DNA from: Planctomycetota bacterium
GTDB taxonomy: Bacteria > Planctomycetota > Phycisphaerae > Phycisphaerales > Phycisphaeraceae
DNA: 34,410 nt
Reading direction: 5' to 3'
NCBI GenBank assembly: GCA_026386955.1
Contig: JAPLMQ010000230.1
Coordinates: 1 to 34,410, forward strand
Shown: positions 33,076 to 34,410 of the stretch, piece by piece
How positions within the stretch are numbered: position 1 is the stretch's first letter
How the letters are laid out: every line of letters starts with the position of its first letter
Position numbers and translations under genes: made by a program
Notes under the pieces: model-generated
What the model was told of the DNA's origin: nothing
The model's input: only the letters and a program-made list of their open reading frames with translations
Databases searched by the model: none

Positions 33076-34139
33076 CGCAGGCGACCGGAACCGATCCCGC
33101 CATCGGGGGAGCCGCCGGCGACCTGCCGACGGTCCCCGACTTGGCCGTCGCCCCCGCGATCGATCCCGTGCTGGGCTCTGTCTCCGGCCACGCCTCGCCC
33201 CTCGCCGCCGCCGCCGCGCCGGAGGCCGGCGACGCCGCCGACCGCGGCTTCCTCTCCGATCTCAACCAACTGACCAAGCCGCGGATCACCCTGATGGTGG
33301 TCATCACGGCCTACATCGGCTACGAGCTGGGCCTGCAGGCCCTCGCCAAGGGCGGGCCCCAAGCGCTCGCCTGGGCGGGGCGCCAGCCCACCAGCGCGAC
33401 GATGTGGCTGATGCTCCTGGGCACAGCCCTCTCCTGCATGGGCGCGGGCGTCTTCAACCAGATCCTCGAGCGCGACACCGACGCGCTGATGAACCGCACC
33501 AAGAAGCGCCCGCTGCCGGCCGGTCGCGTCGCGATCGGCCCGGTCTTCGCCATGGGGCTCGCGATGAGCGTCGCGGGCATCGCCATCCTCGCCGTCTACG
33601 CCAACGCCCTCACGGCCGGCCTCTCGGCCTTCACCATCCTCAGCTACGCGTTGATCTACACCCCGCTCAAGCGCGTCAGCAGCGTCTGCACCATCGTCGG
33701 GGCCGTCCCTGGCGCGATGCCCCCGGTGATGGGCTACGCCGCGGCGACGGGAACCTTCAGCGCCATCGCCCTGGTGCTCTTCGCGATCCTCTTCATCTGG
33801 CAGCTCCCCCACTTCCTCGCGATCGCCTGGCTCTACAAGGACGACTACGCCCGCGCGGGCCTGCCCATGCTCCCGGTGATCGACCCCGACGGCAGCGCGA
33901 CCTGCAGGCAGATCCTCGCGAGTTGCCTGGCCCTCCTGCCGCTGGGGCTCCTGCCCACGCTCATGGGCGTCTGCGGGCTGGTCTACCTTGCCGGGGCGCT
34001 GGTGGCGGGGCTCGTCTTCCTGGGCTTCGGCGTCGCGCTGGTGCGCGGGCGCACACGTGCCCACGCGAGGGCCCTCTTCTTCGCGTCGCTGATCTACCTG
34101 CCCCTGGTCTATGGGCTGATGCTGCTCGACCGGACCTGA
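33072..34139 (+). CDS. ctaB: Protoheme IX farnesyltransferase (heme O synthase)
   Basis: 355 aa, UbiA-type polyprenyl transferase of the inner membrane. It attaches farnesyl to heme B, giving heme O for CtaA. The prenyl-diphosphate site NQILERDTDALMNRTKKRPLPAGRV-type motif (Asn, Asp, Asp, MxRT) is present, with the second Asp-rich site in LYKDDYARAGLPML. The YTPLKR and IVGAVPGAMPPVMGY segments are also typical. The first about 60 residues before LNQLTKPRITLM are a Pro/Ala-rich non-conserved tail. It starts inside the ctaA stop codon. Confidence 0.96.
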   Translation: MTQATGTDPAIGGAAGDLPTVPDLAVAPAIDPVLGSVSGHASPLAAAAAPEAGDAADRGFLSDLNQLTKPRITLMVVITAYIGYELGLQALAKGGPQALAWAGRQPTSATMWLMLLGTALSCMGAGVFNQILERDTDALMNRTKKRPLPAGRVAIGPVFAMGLAMSVAGIAILAVYANALTAGLSAFTILSYALIYTPLKRVSSVCTIVGAVPGAMPPVMGYAAATGTFSAIALVLFAILFIWQLPHFLAIAWLYKDDYARAGLPMLPVIDPDGSATCRQILASCLALLPLGLLPTLMGVCGLVYLAGALVAGLVFLGFGVALVRGRTRAHARALFFASLIYLPLVYGLMLLDRT

Positions 34140-34186
34140 GAAGGGCTTTTCCGGGTGCGATGCTCGAAGCGCAGGATCATTTCCGG

Positions 34187-34383
34187 AGGGCCAAAGGCCC
34201 GTCTTATCCCAGCCTGGGGCAAAGCCCCAGGTGCGAGCCCGCCAAAGGATTTGAAGGGCTGAAGGCCCGTCTTATCGTGCGTTAGAAGGCGGGATAAATC
34301 GGGCCTTCAGCCCTCAAAACATCGGGGGTATCGCTGGTCCTGGGGCTTCGCCCCAGGCTGGGATAAGGCGGGCCTTTGGCCCT
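34187..34383. repeat. 197-bp nested inverted repeat downstream of ctaB
   Basis: Outer arms 34187-34231 and 34339-34383 are complementary at 43 of 45 positions. Each arm contains two smaller palindromes: GGGCC-AAA-GGCCC, and CCTGGGGC-(A/G)AA-GCCCCAGG. Inner arms GGGCTGAAGGCCCG (34256-34269) and its complement (34300-34314) form a second level, each flanked by a TTATC module also present in the outer arms. I recall the GGGCTGAAGGCCCG and CCTGGGGC..GCCCCAGG modules from intergenic DNA of many Planctomycetota. It could also end the ctaAB transcript. Confidence 0.85.
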
Positions 34384-34410
34384 GAAGAGGATCGAAGATC
34401 ATGACGCAGG

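Noticed and set aside
34401..34410. ATG ACG CAG at the window edge, with AGAGG 10 nt upstream
   Set aside because: It may open the next gene after ctaB, but three codons cannot support a call.

Overview
The window is GC-rich throughout. Its gene content points to a free-living, aerobic, heterotrophic member of the Planctomycetota, most likely a Phycisphaerae-type lineage. The pointers are several phytanoyl-CoA-dioxygenase-like (PhyH) genes, a DUF4838 lipoprotein, a DUF2617-like protein, very large secreted glycan-active proteins, and many dispersed palindromes. This is inferred from gene content; there is no 16S or ribosomal marker here. Starts include GTG and TTG as well as ATG.

Layout. (1) 1-8100: four intact, mutually divergent PhyH-type Fe(II)/2-oxoglutarate oxygenases, mixed with a DUF4838 lipoprotein and an ADP/ATP-dependent NAD(P)HX dehydratase (nnrD). 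A 1-kb gene-free stretch at 1075-2081 is full of hairpins and short repeats. (2) 8182-13104: a FusA2-type EF-G paralogue, an unrecognised protein, a FucU/RbsD-type sugar mutarotase and a WYL-domain regulator with a well-formed promoter. (3) 13572-15083: a minus-strand fatty-acid module, hotdog dehydratase - long acyl carrier protein - hotdog dehydratase. (4) 15253-21675: galactokinase, a class IV aminotransferase, a CYTH protein, a small membrane protein, a HEAT-repeat protein and a DUF2617-like protein. (5) 21740-22695: KDPG aldolase between a clean terminator and a tRNA-Leu(CAG), followed by a second terminator. (6) 22740-29560: two giant exported proteins, a glycosidase-like protein and a heparinase II/III-like lyase, joined by a 4-nt stop/start overlap that uses a TTG start. 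(7) 29675-30800: a 5'-damaged fifth PhyH gene bracketed by two inverted copies of a ~187-bp element with terminal inverted repeats. (8) 30826-34410: an exported coiled-coil protein, then ctaA-ctaB (heme A and heme O synthesis, implying heme-copper oxidase respiration), ending in a 197-bp nested inverted repeat.

How the genes work together: a carbohydrate theme recurs. It comprises the DUF4838 protein, the lyase/glycosidase pair, galactokinase, the fucose/ribose-type mutarotase and KDPG aldolase, and fits breakdown of algal or plant polysaccharides followed by sugar-acid catabolism. Housekeeping genes (nnrD, ctaAB, tRNA-Leu, the fatty-acid module) are interspersed. The most unusual features are the density of PhyH genes, the inverted repeats that bracket two of them, and the families of dispersed palindromes. 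I saw no phage, CRISPR, transposase, toxin-antitoxin or recognisable defence system.
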